Positions 21,141-32,161 of a stretch of 64,000 bases of DNA are shown here, one piece after another. The notes below the pieces were generated by a model that did no database searches, had not been told where the DNA came from, and saw only the letters and a list, made by a program, of their open reading frames with translations. Origin of the DNA: Sophora flavescens. Taxonomy: Eukaryota > Streptophyta > Magnoliopsida > Fabales > Fabaceae. The stretch is from NCBI GenBank assembly GCA_030762895.1, contig CM061062.1, positions 2,751,001-2,815,000 of the forward strand, in the 5' to 3' direction. Made by a program: the position numbers and the translations under genes. Within the stretch, counting starts at the first letter, position 1. Every line of letters starts with the position of its first letter.

Positions 21141-21548
21141 CCTTCCCCGTACTCACAAACAAGCCCTAAGGGTGTCAAAAAGTTAATGTGGTTAGGCTTC
21201 TTAATCATTCCACAATTACAATTATCACACACAAAGTCAGGGAGCCAAAGCTTAAAATGCAATAAGGTCCTAAAAGTAGAGATGGCACATATTAGATCAA
21301 GCATTAAATTAAATAGTAAAGTGTTCTTAGTTAGTAAGGCTCTTAGAAAATGAGGATTAGTGAACTATCTAAGATAGGTCGTTAGGATAGATAACTCTAG
21401 AAATAGGAAAAACAAGTAGAAGTGATAGTCTAGGGAATGACACTTTACTTAGAAAATAGCTTAGTGCAAATAATCTTATAATGAGCCTAAAGGCTTAAAT
21501 GACTAATGCTTAACGGGCCCATAAGTAGGAAAACATAGATGGGCTTTA

Positions 21549-22498
21549 ATTTTGGCACCTCTTCAATGGATGTTCCCACCTCTCATACCCCCAATTTTTT
21601 AATTAAATCCCATAAATATCCTTTTCCTCATCCCCACCCTTTTCCGCTTCTTCCTTTTTCTTCTCTCATTCCTTTTCTTCTGAGATGTAGTTGATATTGA
21701 TGCTAAAAACATGCAAGATAAGAGATGATTCTCTCGTTTAGGTGATGGGAATTTTCGGAAGCTTAGTGGGACAATACTAGTGCTGAAATTCAGACTCATT
21801 TCCATTTTGGAAGCTTAATTTCTAAGGGCATAGTTAACAAGCTTGGAAGCGTTAGTTGTTTAATGTCCTAGGGAACTTGTCTGGTGCATCGACCTTGGAT
21901 TTTTCAAGGATGCCGCAACTTCAGATCCTTCAACAAGTAATTTGGCCGATTCAACATGGGTTTCAGTGATGTTTGTTGACTAGTGAACTACGTGACGGCG
22001 GAATCCGCGCACCCTTTCACTGTTCCCCTCTCTTCCTCACTCTTGCTCCTCGCCTGCATTGTCGCCGTGGAGATCGCCGTCATCCTCCCCGAGCTGTCGG
22101 AAAATACACTCTTGGCCCATCGACGAGAATCACGTCCTAGGGGATCCGATCACGAGAGGTTCAACGAGTCGTATGCTTCGATCCTAGGGTATTATTGTTC
22201 GAAGTTGGAGATGATGCATTCGTTTTCGTCAGGGAATATGGTGCGGCCATGGCGGTTGAGTGTATGCCAGTCAGCCAAAGGAGAGACTCATGGGTTAGGA
22301 TGAAGATGAGGAAGTTGGGATGTGGGGTTTGGAGGAGGGAGGTTGCTATGGCATTGAGCTCAGAGGAGGACATAGGTTTGTCGGTGAGGAGAGATACGAA
22401 GGGAGAGAGTGGTGGGAGAACAAGAGAACGGTATTTTGGTAAAAAAAAAAAAATTGGGGGATGAGAGGTGGGAACATCCAATAAAGAGGTGGCAAAAT
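21549..22498. mobile_element. Inverted-repeat element of about 950 bp, family uncertain
   Basis: A terminal inverted repeat of about 50 bp (left ATTTTGGCACCTCTTCAATG, through TGTTCCCACCTCTCAT and CCCCAATTTTTT) is mirrored at 22446-22498 with few mismatches. No flanking duplication is obvious. The interior has GC-richer sequence at 21990-22430 that differs from its surroundings and could be captured host DNA, but no domain is recognised in any frame. Confidence 0.6.
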
Positions 22499-23087
22499 CA
22501 AATCCCGACATAGATCTGGACCTCGCTACATGGTTTGGCCCATTAGAGAACATGAATGAATGACACACTCACCTAATGGGCCTACACACCCCAAAATGCT
22601 AAATTTTAACACAATTGGTCTATAAGGCCCAACATACAACCACATGATGTAGACTAAAATTATAAGTAAAGGAAATGAAGTAAGCCATGAGATTGGGCCT
22701 CATTAGTTAGCCTAACCCATTATGTGATCAAAAGAGATAACGTTTACTTTATACCATGATTATGTATTTTAAATGCTTATTAATTGTAAGATAAATATAT
22801 TTTATAATAATGTGTCTAGTATATGCACCTTAGGCATTAAGTCTTAAAGTATATTGAAGAGGGGGTCACACCCAAAGTGCAGTGAAGTACAATAGTGGAG
22901 GTCATAATGTAACTTGGGGATGCATGTGTGCAAAATCCCATAGAGTGTCGGGTGGTAGCTCCCCTGAGTCATGGTAAGTCGACTCCCACACATAGCTACC
23001 CGGACGAGTCACTAAATTACTCAGGGTTAGTAGGGAATAAGACAATTGGGCTTGAGGTCTAGCCACCTATTGTCCTGCAATTGGGGC
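22499..23087. other. No gene seen; possible gypsy remnant at right
   Basis: AT-rich to 22850, then a mixed stretch that may belong to the truncated minus-strand gypsy element starting at 23088. No boundary can be fixed. Confidence 0.45.
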
Positions 23088-24128
23088 TCATCTCTCAGCT
23101 CTTGCTCCTCTACCAGCAGCTATAGGTTGTCGTGCTCCTCGCTGTCCGCAATCATTCATCATGTGACCTGGTTTACCACAAACAAAATAACCAGGTCTCT
23201 CCCTACAGTCTTTGATATGATACGAACCTCCACATCTATAACACACTAGACTCCACTGCTGTTGTAACTGACTTGCTCCACCAATTGGTGTAACTCTGAA
23301 CTGACTGTGTAGGTCTAACATATGGTCCTATCCTTTACTGGGAACCACCACTGCCTCTGCCTCTCTGGGTACTGGATCTCATGGGTCCTCCACTCCTATG
23401 TTGTCGTTGTTGAGCATCTCTCCTCTTATCAATGCTCTCAATCACACTGCATCTCTCCACCAACTCTGGCAAGCCGTGTATATCAAGGTGTACCTGCTCT
23501 CCGCAACTCATGGCGCAACCCCTCCTCAAAGCGCCTGCACACCAGTCCTCATCTAGAAACCTCTACCTTAGACTCACGAACTCTCTTTCCTTTTCGCGTT
23601 GAACCAACCTCAGAAAGTACTTCTCCAAAAAGCACTCTCTGAAAACCTCCCATGTAATGATCCTGCCCTTTGCCTCTATAAATCTCCTCTTGCCTCTACT
23701 CCATTACTCAGGTCCTCCTGTAAGCATGAATGATGCATAGGTCACCTTCCTATCCTCCCTGTAGTGCATCGTAGAGAAGATCGTCGCCAGCTCCTGAATC
23801 CATCACTCAGCTCCCTCGGGGTCAAAGTCAGCTTTGAACTATGGTGGCTTGCCCTTCAGGAATGTGGACATGCCTGCATCCTATGCCTCTTCAGCTCCCC
23901 TTTGGTTCTGCTGCTCTTGCTGCTCTCTGGTCATTTGGAGCATCTGTGCGTTCTGCTGTGTCTGATGAAGCATAGTCTTGGCCAACTCTCTGATGGTTTG
24001 GAGGGTCTCAGATGACTCTCCTCCACCTGTATGAGATGCCTCTCCGTTATCACTCCCATCTCCGGCTAATCTACTCGTGGCTCTACTGCCACCTCTCTTA
24101 ATGCGCCCTCTACCTCGAGCAATGATCC
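23088..24128 (-). pseudogene. Ty3/gypsy gag with CCHC zinc knuckles (minus strand)
   Basis: Read leftwards from about 24128, it opens with a basic RGRGRIKRGG segment, then ETLQTIRELAKTMLHQTQQ. The retrotransposon gag core follows (EWWIQELATIFSTMHY-like, YASFMLTGGPE, WEVFRECFLEKYF), then CSVIESIDKRRDAQQRQHRSG. It ends with two zinc knuckles, CYRCGGSYHIKDC and CGKPGHMMNDC. Stops and frame slips break it into at least four pieces. Gag coats the element RNA. The order behind a primer site at 24326 and a long LTR fits a chromovirus such as Tekay/Del. Protease and polymerase are not present to the left, so the element is truncated. Confidence 0.75.
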
Positions 24129-24325
24129 TGTAAAAGAAATCATTAGCTCACATTTATAAGATATATAATATTACATAAAAAGATATATAAATACTATATG
24201 TTATACAAATGTTCACTAACGTGTCAGACATACTACCCAACTTCTAAACATAGTCAATATTTGATGTGGATTCAACTAAAATGGCCAGTACACTCTAACC
24301 TCATAAACCGATTAGAATAAAACTT

Positions 24326-24336
24326 CTCTGATACCA
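24326..24336 (-). other. Primer binding site (tRNA-iMet) of minus-strand gypsy
   Basis: Read on the minus strand, TGGTATCAGAG lies 5 bases inside the LTR end TTGTCTCA. It fits the tRNA-iMet primer site of Tekay/Del-type chromoviruses. Confidence 0.75.
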
Positions 24337-24341
24337 CAAAA

Positions 24342-27114
24342 TGAGACAACTCGATGTCCCATTAAAGAAAACCTAATTAGCTAAGCCTCAATCGTGATAT
24401 TTACGTTAACACGTATAGAGAAAAGCAGAGATATTAAAAACTGAAACACAAAACATACAAAGATATAAAACATACACACACGTCTAAACATGTCATGCTT
24501 GCCCCATCAGTAATGTGTTGTATCATATACAACTTTATAAAACTAACATAACGAAAATACATAAAAAGAACATCAGATAACACAACCCTCACATCTCTCA
24601 TCTAACCCAACCCACTCTGAAAATACATCAAAATATGCTCACAGCACACACCTCTATACGTAGATGCACTGGCCACATATTATCTCTAGTATGGGTACCT
24701 AGAGCTACCCTAGATCTCGACAAAACGGTGCCAATAAACTCCCCATGGCAGCCTCCGTGGCGACTCAGTCGCAGTCTCTTTGCTGTCGGAGATGAACACA
24801 CATCGACGCTGAGCCATACGCTGGAACTGTAGATTACAGCGCTCAAGTTCACGAGGAACGACTCCTAGGAGTCTGATAACCTCTGAAGACTGAGATAGGT
24901 CCCATGGGTGATGCTGCCTCCTAGGTGGGTGCCAAAACTGTGGAAAGGGCAAAAGTTGTCCGATCCTAAAGACATCGACGAAGCTGGACATAGGAGAATC
25001 TCCAAAATGCATGTATAGGCTGACCGGTCATATATATATGAACAAAAAGGTCATCGAATCAACCTGGTACCCTCTGTCGTCATGGACTCCGACTCAAAGG
25101 TCCCCATCACCGGGACCCTGGGTGGTCTCACCATCCGTGGATGATAGAGGTACGACATCCTGCTCAAAAGATTTTGCTCGATGTACCGATAAAGAAACAT
25201 ACAGAGAAAAAGACGGGGAGATAAGAATCTATGTTATCATCATGCAATGGAAAGGATGCATAGCATAAACATACAATAACAACACAAAGACAAGCATCAC
25301 ATAGATATAGAAATCATCCTCTAAGTCACTATATCAACCTCTACCCTTATCACTCATGCAACTATGCATGTATCCTGACGTGGCCACATACAATCCTGTC
25401 ACACATCCCCCATTCCTGTTAGGGATGTTAGTCAGTCGTCCAAGCGAGAACTTCCTATATTATATATATAATATATATACACACATAAGCTGCCTCAACG
25501 CAGTCACGACTAATAGCGTACCTATAAATATATAAGCTGCCTCAACGCAGTCACAACCCATGGTGCATAAGTAGCCCAAAGCTACACATAAATCGGAGCA
25601 GCTCGACAAGGACTATGAGAGTATCACGGTAGCATCACTAATCAGTTATCTCATAATATCCGATATCTATAATCAGATACTCTGACCTCGTGTGTTCCAC
25701 TCACATGACGGTGAACAACACCATGCATACCAGTATGAGTCTCGCCGACTCTTACCGGGTCATAACCTAGTGTCTTAACCTTTCACCACAATCTCATATG
25801 AAACCCCATAATTCATTGTATTAGTCAAACACATTATAAAATCATATTTTATTAGGCTAGGCACTTCTACATGTCATATCCTACACTCCCCAACATGTGC
25901 ATCTTCCCATTACCATATATCACCGTCTAGAGGCCAACTAATCATTAAAAAGAAGATATAGCATGCAAGACATACAGATCATGTTAGGCATAATAAAATA
26001 ATAAATAAATAAATATTAATATTATCATAAAGCACACCATAAAGCATATCAAGCACGACAAATCAACCACCGCAGTACAATACCAACTAACACACATCCT
26101 CGGTTTATGTAAAGTTAACTTAACGACGATAAACTTACAATCCCCAAGTCATCATTGGTACTACGAGGTAGCCGCCAACATGACTTTGGCATTGTTGATT
26201 ACTCGATCACTAGTAGGGTTTAGGTTCCCCCACACCTATTATTTCATTTTACGCTATTTTCACCTCTCTGGCGATAAGAAGGTTCTTTCTCCCACCTGAG
26301 GTATTCTGAGGTATCTCTAAGCTCGTGAATAGTAATCCTCTTCTACTGGACAGCCGCTGCCACAGGTGTCTCAGGGTTCCTTGACGATCCAAAATTTCCC
26401 CTGGCAACGAAAACAACAACAGAGCATCATCGGTAACCCTAAAGCATATATAAAATGATAACCGGATTGAGAAACGAAAGGAAAACATCAATACCGACAT
26501 CGTCATCATGTCGACATGTTCACGAGCATAGGTGTACCTTAGCCTAATTGAAGAAAGAAAGATATAAATGAGAAGCTGGCGATGATATACGAACTCCACG
26601 GGACGATCGGTTTTACGTTTCACTAATCGGATTGAGCTCACCAAGCTCGGAAGTTCCGACACCTTCTCTCGGTATTCTCTCTCGCCTCTGGACTCTCTGC
26701 TTTTGAAGGATGAAAGTGTTTTTCACTTTCACCTGCTTAAGCTTTTATTTTTCAAAATTCTGACGGTAATACTATGGCATGGAAACTCCCCCACGCTCTA
26801 GCATTCCAACGCTCTGTGCGGGGTTACTCCACGCTTGAGCGTTGACCTTGGTCAGCTCCTTCAACGTGAAGTCTTCTTGCCACGTCACGGGCGGAGGTCA
26901 TGTTCTGGCCTCCTGAGAGGCCATGCTTGAGCATGCCAACGTTTGAACATTGGGTCTCTACACGCTTGAGTGTGCTGGGGTTGTCATTTTCGCACGTTTG
27001 TCTAGTTCGAAGTTCATCAATCGTGTAACTCTTGAGCATATTTTTAAACACTTAAACACACTAAACCATACTAAACCAACACATAATCTAGGGTTCTAAA
27101 ACACGGATGTTACT
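24342..27114 (-). repeat. 5' LTR of truncated gypsy element (about 2.8 kb)
   Basis: On the minus strand the unit begins near 27114 with GTAACATCCGTGTTTTAGAA, the usual start of Tekay/Del LTRs, here with the first T changed. It ends at 24342 with GAGTTGTCTCA just before the primer site. The long LTR, the primer type and the gag that follows agree. No partner LTR is in the window. The segment at 26790-27010 carries several near-palindromic ACGCTTGAGCGT-like motifs. Confidence 0.65.
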
Positions 27115-28314
27115 GGGAATGTTCTAGTAAAGTTGTAATGCACACCAATTATTTTAAAAGGAATTTAATGGGCTTAATGAGTACAGAACATTAACTTTCG
27201 ATCACCCCTCCGATATAGTCTTCACTCTATGGAGATGAGTCAATTTGGGTCTCATGCATGTGTAGCATTCTTGCATCTATGTTATTTTGGAATGAATCTC
27301 GATTAATTTAAGATTATTGAAATGTGGAATTATATTTGAAATGATTGATAATTACCACTTGTTGTATTATATTATGAAACATTATATTTGTTCTATTACC
27401 ACTGTTATGGATAGCAAACATCTTACTTCCTACATATGTATTTGTTTCTTTTGTTATTCTATGGGCAAGTAGATACCAACCATGGCAGGCCCAAGAAGAA
27501 GAGCGTACATGGGCAATCTGACAATTATCTTTCATAATGAGGGACTGCTTCACGAATATCTTTTGTACTTAATGAGGACACACCTTCTGGAGGGAGTAGT
27601 TAGAATTATTTTAAATACTGATGATAATCTGCTGAAGTAAGTAGTTTTCTCTATTATTTTAGAGTGGATTTTATCAATTAAGTTGAGTTGAATGTTTGAC
27701 TTGGCCCAAATTATACCTTGTTTTCCTATTTTGGTTTTTAGAGTCAATTTTATTATTTTATCATTTTTAATTAGACTTTAAATACATTTTCTTATGAATT
27801 GTATTTTGTGACTTTTATGAAGGTATTATTAAGGATGAAGGAGGTGCATGAAGTAGAAATTTCAAAAGAAAAGAAAGAATTAAGAAAATTGAATTTCAAT
27901 TGGATTTGTTAGTGGGCCAGAACCATAAGTTAAATCAAAATGAGAAGGGGGCTGCTACATTTGCCCGATCCACCCCCACACTTTTAATTTTTGCATATAA
28001 AATTACTTTTTTGTCCATAATTTTTTTTTAAAAATCCATGTCTTCTTCCTGTTCGAACTCCTCCTCACCCCCACACCCATTCATCTCCTTTATCTTCAAC
28101 TCTCTTCTTCCTAGACGAACACCCCCCACACCCCTTCATCTCCTTCTTCTCCATCTCCTATTCGGTTTTTGGTGAAAGCATCATTCACTTTCAATTTCCT
28201 TGTGTTGCTTGTTTAATCTTCAACCTCTTCACCAAAATCTCCCCAACATTCATAAATAAACAAAAATATTGGAACAACTAATTCACTAAACCATGATAAC
28301 GAAAAATTCTGGAA
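27115..28314. other. Intergenic, no gene seen
   Basis: AT-rich sequence, then a CT-rich stretch at about 28030-28160. No domain-like frame or repeat boundary was found. Confidence 0.55.
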
Positions 28315-28319
28315 GGAAG

Positions 28320-28687
28320 TGATAGGATCCTTTTCGAGCAAAGATGAAGCTCCAGACGTTAGGGAGGAAGAAAGGGGAATTGCAAAAGAAAAGACTCAAT
28401 TCTATTCATTCACTGATCATTCCATGCTCAACTAATCACATATAGTGATGTTGTCATCCCTAACTTTATGCATCCCTTGCCAAATGGAGGGTGCTCATGA
28501 CAACAAAGCTAATAGATTGCAATTGCATAAAACAGAAAAGAATCTAAGAGGTATTGATAAAAACGTGAACCGCTGACTAGCACAATCGTTCAACCAGATA
28601 AGCTTCTTCCTTTCCAGCTTGGGCCTGATTAACTTACTTGGCCCACTATTGGTGTGGTGCTCTTGGTTACTCCCAGGAACCGTATCA
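28320..28687 (-). repeat. 3' LTR of gene-capturing element
   Basis: On the minus strand it starts TGATACGGTTCCTGGGAG and ends GGATCCTATCA. It matches 36847-37229 with scattered differences. The end of the polyprotein frame reads through its first 150 or so bases. Confidence 0.85.
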
Positions 28688-28812
28688 TTACTCCACTCGT
28701 CCAGAACAACCTTGCCCTCAAGGTTGAAAAGGGGAAAAGCTTCAACAAATGCAATGGTATCTTTCCAAAGCAAGAACCTTGCCTTGCCAATAAGACTTAG
28801 CAATGCATGTGC
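28590..28812 (-). pseudogene. Gypsy integrase C-terminal (chromodomain-like) tail running into the LTR
   Basis: Read leftwards, LLWKDTIAFVEAFPLFNLEG resembles the end of plant gypsy integrases, where a Trp-containing chromodomain strand is followed by F..FNLEDKV. The frame stays open across the LTR boundary at 28687 and ends in a basic RPKLERKKLIWLNDC segment. Overlap of pol with the 3' LTR is known in CRM-type chromoviruses. Only this tail survives; upstream it is fused to a PPR-like piece rather than to the integrase core. Confidence 0.55.
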
Positions 28813-28814
28813 CC

Positions 28815-28948
28815 CTATCAGATTGCCATATTTAGCATATATGTCAATGTCTATTAGAGCACTTTCTATGCATACGTAAGTATTCAAGCTAGTCTTGCAT
28901 ATCAAACCGTGAATTTTCTGATCAGATTCTAGTAAACAAGGACCAATA
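28815..28948 (-). pseudogene. PPR-like fragment captured in LTR element
   Basis: About 45 residues, including KIHGLICKTSLNTYVCIESA followed by LIDIDIYAKYGN, match the repeat language of plant pentatricopeptide-repeat proteins, where H-G-x-x-x-K and A-L-I-D-M-Y-A-K-x-G are standard. PPR proteins bind organelle RNA. Here the piece is fused in frame between a sulfate-transporter fragment and an integrase tail and is far too short to act. It could have been taken up from a processed transcript or by template switching. Confidence 0.55.
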
Positions 28949-29207
28949 GCCATCATTTCTTTGTTTCCATCAACCTGATAGTTTTTAAGTGCATCAAATA
29001 TTCTTCCAACTACAATTCCGTCAGTGAGAAATAAGATTCCAATGACAAGTCCAGTTTTGATAGCAAGAGCCAAATAAGGACCATCGAAGTATAGCATGTT
29101 TGACAAAAGTGAGTTAAGGTCCTTTGACAATTTACCAATAATTGCAATTCTATTTGTTGTCAGAAAGAAGGTTAGGAAGCTGAATCCGAGTAGAATGGTT
29201 TGCCATG
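28949..29207 (-). pseudogene. Sulfate transporter (SULTR) fragment, central part
   Basis: Read leftwards from the solo LTR boundary, the first piece (29207-29140) encodes SWQTILLGFSFLTFFL. It is followed by AIIGKLSKDL, LYFDGPYLALAIKTGLVIG and NYQVDGNKEMMAIG. These match the middle transmembrane part of plant proton-coupled sulfate transporters, which carry the signature VGR.F..LKNYQVDGNKEM. Compared with the family, about 30 residues are missing after FFLTTN. No intron interrupts the match, so an RNA origin is likely. The fragment continues 30845-31265 once the solo LTR is removed (RDMW joins SWQT). Confidence 0.75.
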
Positions 29208-29212
29208 ACCAC

Positions 29213-30839
29213 TGTTAGACTTAATCATTTAGAGATTTTGATATATGACAAATACAACTTAATGTGTATGCAAATGTTTTAGTATCAAATAGCAAAGACA
29301 GATATCAAGCAGTAATCAACAAGTTCAGTGAGCAATCAAAGGAGAATATTCAAGAAAGAACTTGGAGGAATCAAAGAGCAAAGACGAAGATCAAGGAATC
29401 ATAAAGACAAGAGCTTAAAAGGAGAAATTAGATTTAAGTCTTAGATGATTTGTAAGAGATGAAATCTCTTATTCACAAAAAGCTCATTTAAAAAGATGCA
29501 TGAAGAAAATCATTTTTTCATAACCTGCATTAAAAGGAAGAAGTTTTCGTTAATGAAAATGTTTTTTGTAAATAATATTTTTAATCCAAGCGCTCGTCCA
29601 ACACAAGTAATACAAGCACTCGTCCAAACACAAGTGATAGAAACACTCTTCCAACATAAGAATGGAAGCACTTTCGTCCAACAAGTGACGAGGCTCGTCC
29701 ACCTGGGAGTGATACAAGCGCCATCCACTAAAATGAAACAAGCGCCCTTCCACTAAATTGACACAAGCACTCAACCACTGTAGTATCAGAAGTGGTCCTC
29801 CACAAAAGTCATTGGACCAGCTAAATCCTTACATGAGAAGCTTCGTGCAATGACATGCTATATGGAGCTCGTCTACTAATTGGAGCACGTCCAATTACTT
29901 TGTGCTTTAGTACTTCCGATCTACCGGCGTGGCATATGGAGCTCGTCTACTAGCCCTCCGAATGTAAAATCTTAATGGCTAGATGGACGCGGTTATTTTC
30001 AAGATGGACGCAAATTCTATAAGAACTATTGGAATCTTATTTCAAGAGCGAGAATCAAGAAAACAGTTACATTAATCGGATCCAAATCTGTTTTGATTGA
30101 TCCCAACGACTATAACTTGTTTTCTATATAAAGAGGGATCAAATGAACACTTTTAGAGAACGAATTACAACATATACGAATATCGTAACATATCACAAGT
30201 TTCTGAAATCATTTTGAGAAATCAATTGTGAAAATCATTCATCTTCTTTCTTGAGCTTACTTTTCGATTGTAAAGAGAGAGGGAGTCTCTCTGAGTGATT
30301 AGGGTGAGGTATCCCTAAGGTTGAACATTGAGGCTCTTCACAAGAATGTGGTATCTCGAGGTAAATGAGTGCTCTGTGGTGTAAAGGTTTTTCAAGCTAC
30401 CTGGCAAAGCTTGGGTGTTAGTGTGTGAAAACCCACGCGGTGGAGTGGGGGCTGGATGTAGGTCCAGGTGGAGGTGATCGAACCAGGATAAATCTGGTTG
30501 TGTGGTATCCCTAAACTCAAACTCCTTACTTTCTGTTTATGATCAAGAACCTGCAACTTTGATGTTTAAAGTTCAATATAATTTATGCTCTTGATCTGTA
30601 TAAACTGCATTTTGTTATTACTGAATTATTGAACCAGAATCTATTCTCTATTAAATCTGAATAAATCCTTCTTATCATCATCCACTCTATTCAAGATTCT
30701 CGTATAAACCCTTCATCGATCTTGTAAAAATCCCGAGGCCAAAAATCTGCAACTCTGATTTGAAAAGTTTTAAGAGGGAATTTTTTTTAAGAAAACTCAA
30801 TTCACCCTCCCCTCTTGAGTCGTTGAAGCCAAAACAGCA
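29213..30839 (+). mobile_element. Solo LTR, 1.6 kb, duplication ACCAC
   Basis: It starts TGTTAGACTTAATC and ends AAAACAGCA. It is flanked by ACCAC at 29208-29212 and 30840-30844. Removing it joins the sulfate-transporter frame exactly (YKQRDMW to SWQTILLG). A TATA box (CTATATAAAGAGGG) lies near 30123. The 29581-29800 part holds a degenerate array of AAGCRCTCGTCCAAC-like units. Orientation is inferred from the TATA box. Confidence 0.82.
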
Positions 30840-30844
30840 ACCAC

Positions 30845-31265
30845 ATGTCCCTTTGTTTGTAATCAGAGTCCAACACAGGTATTATTTCCATCTCGCTGGT
30901 GAAGTGGACTATTCCAAGTAAACTTTTCAGCTGCTGCAGTGACACAGTGGTAGCTGCACCGGTCATGAAACCCACTAGTGTTGCCTTAAGAGACAATCAA
31001 TTACAAAGCCTGACTTTAATTTACCAAGAGAAGATTGGAATAAACCAGCAAAGAAAGTGGTAGTGAGAGCCAACTTAAGATAGATGATTGGATCTTGAGT
31101 ATAAGAAATGATCTTGCATAACACTGATCTCATGACCAAAGATGCAATCAAAACATGACCACCACCGAGATGTCTAAAACTCCTAAAAAAGGAATATATC
31201 AACGGGGGCACAAAACTGGAATATAATCCAACAATGAGTGGCAAGTTTGCAAGCTCAACATAACT
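30845..31265 (-). pseudogene. Sulfate transporter (SULTR) fragment, N-terminal membrane part
   Basis: Read leftwards: ISYVELANLPLIVGLYSSFV, PPLIYSFFRSFRHLGGGHVL, IASLVMRSVLCKIISYTQDP, YLKLALTTTFFAGLFQSSLG. A one-base frame slip occurs near 30975, then come ATLVGFMTGAATTVSLQQL and LLGIVHFTSEMEIIPVL. This is the first membrane half of a plant SULTR (SULTR3-like in wording), with the PPIVGLYSSFVPPL and GFM.GAA..VSLQQLK signatures nearly intact. Genomic SULTR genes have introns here; none is visible. Key Gly and Pro residues are changed in places, so it is a dead copy. Confidence 0.8.
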
Positions 31266-31925
31266 GATTCCCTTGCCAATAACTGTAGTGTTGGTTTTCA
31301 AAACTCTATGAATGAAGTCAAAGACATGATGACAAACCAATGCACTTACAGTGGCAGTTGCAATTATTTGCTCTTTAATCAATTTCGCAATCATTATTGG
31401 GTCAGTAAATACTTTAACAAGTAGATCCATACCAATCAAGCTTCCATGCTCTTTACTCTTCGAGATGGCCGCCATGACAGCTACATTTAAATCTACCTCC
31501 AAACCAAAAGTAAGCACAGGCTTGGGTAATACAGAGACTTGGTTCTCAAAATTCTCACAATGAATTTCTGATGCATATGGTGTGGTGCGGTTCACCAGCT
31601 CAATTGACCCATCTAAAAGACATGTTATGTTTGCTATGCCAACAATTGGGCACCCCTTTGGCAACACATTTGGAATCTGCCTTGGTTGGTAGGACTTTGA
31701 GACAATGTTTCTCAGAGGCATTTTTGCGAACACTCGGTGGTTATAAACTAAGGACCTGAGTGTAGGTGGTTTGCTGGTTTCATCACCCCAAAAAGCACCA
31801 TTACAAAGTAGATGAATCACAATATGACAAGCAGGCAATGGAAGAAAAAACTTAAGAGCAATATATAGACGAGCCATCCACAGCAATGTCCCAAATAAGT
31901 TGCTGCACACTCTCAAAATCACCAA
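31266..31925 (-). pseudogene. Chimeric frame: unassigned sequence plus CCCH-zinc-finger-protein-like piece
   Basis: This is the first two thirds of a 316-residue open frame. The part at about 31515-31364 reads GLEVDLNVAVMAAISKSKEH, then GSLIGMDLLVKVFTDPIMIA. That resembles the helical segment that plant CCCH zinc-finger proteins of the ZFN/C3H6 kind share with LUMINIDEPENDENS-like proteins (..LL.KI..DP..IE.LI). The zinc finger itself is absent. The preceding 130 residues (GDETSKPPTLRSLVYNHR, ANITCLLDGSIELVNRTT) are not recognised. The frame runs without a stop into the sulfate-transporter piece. Confidence 0.4.
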
Positions 31926-32161
31926 GCATCAAATGGTGGTTAACCACAACACCCACATCAAGATTCTCAAGCCTTTCATGAAAGAATTCAGAAGCAATTG
32001 TAACCTCATTCTTCTCCATGTTAACAGCGTTAATCACCTTCTCACCAAATAAAGATTCACTACCACGCCGCTCAAGCAACATGTTGTGATGATTTTCAAA
32101 GCCAGACAAAACACTTTCAAACTGATCCGGTACCAGAGGTGACTTAAACAGATTCGCGGCG
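31926..32161 (-). pseudogene. Unrecognised coding-like segment of the capturing element
   Basis: It is open on the minus strand and well formed: LVPDQFESVLSGFENHHNML, GEKVINAVNMEKNEVTIASE, FFHERLENLDVGVVVNHHLM. No family is recognised. It abuts the solo LTR at 32162, and its other side is the gag end at 35584. The wording is protein-like, with no low complexity, so it may be another captured host piece or a remnant of the element's own gag-pol. Confidence 0.4.

Larger units (their letters stand above)
20365..21166. mobile_element. PIF/Harbinger-like MITE with TAA duplication
   Basis: The ends are GGGCTTGTTTGCGAGT and its approximate inverse ACTCACAAACAAGCCC. Both are flanked by TAA (20362-20364 and 21167-21169), the preferred target of Harbinger/Tourist transposons. 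Inner sequence continues the inverted repeat (GGGGAAGG at left, CCTTCCCC at right). No transposase is encoded. Most of the interior is a later TRIM-like insertion and a CA microsatellite. Confidence 0.75.

Noticed and set aside
20783..21304. 173-residue minus-strand frame with Val-Cys repeats
   Set aside because: It runs through the CA microsatellite and the TRIM-like LTRs; the repeat pattern explains its length.
28495..31925. A functional sulfate transporter gene
   Set aside because: The pieces are split by a solo LTR, missing segments, frameshifted and fused to PPR-like and integrase sequence inside an LTR element.
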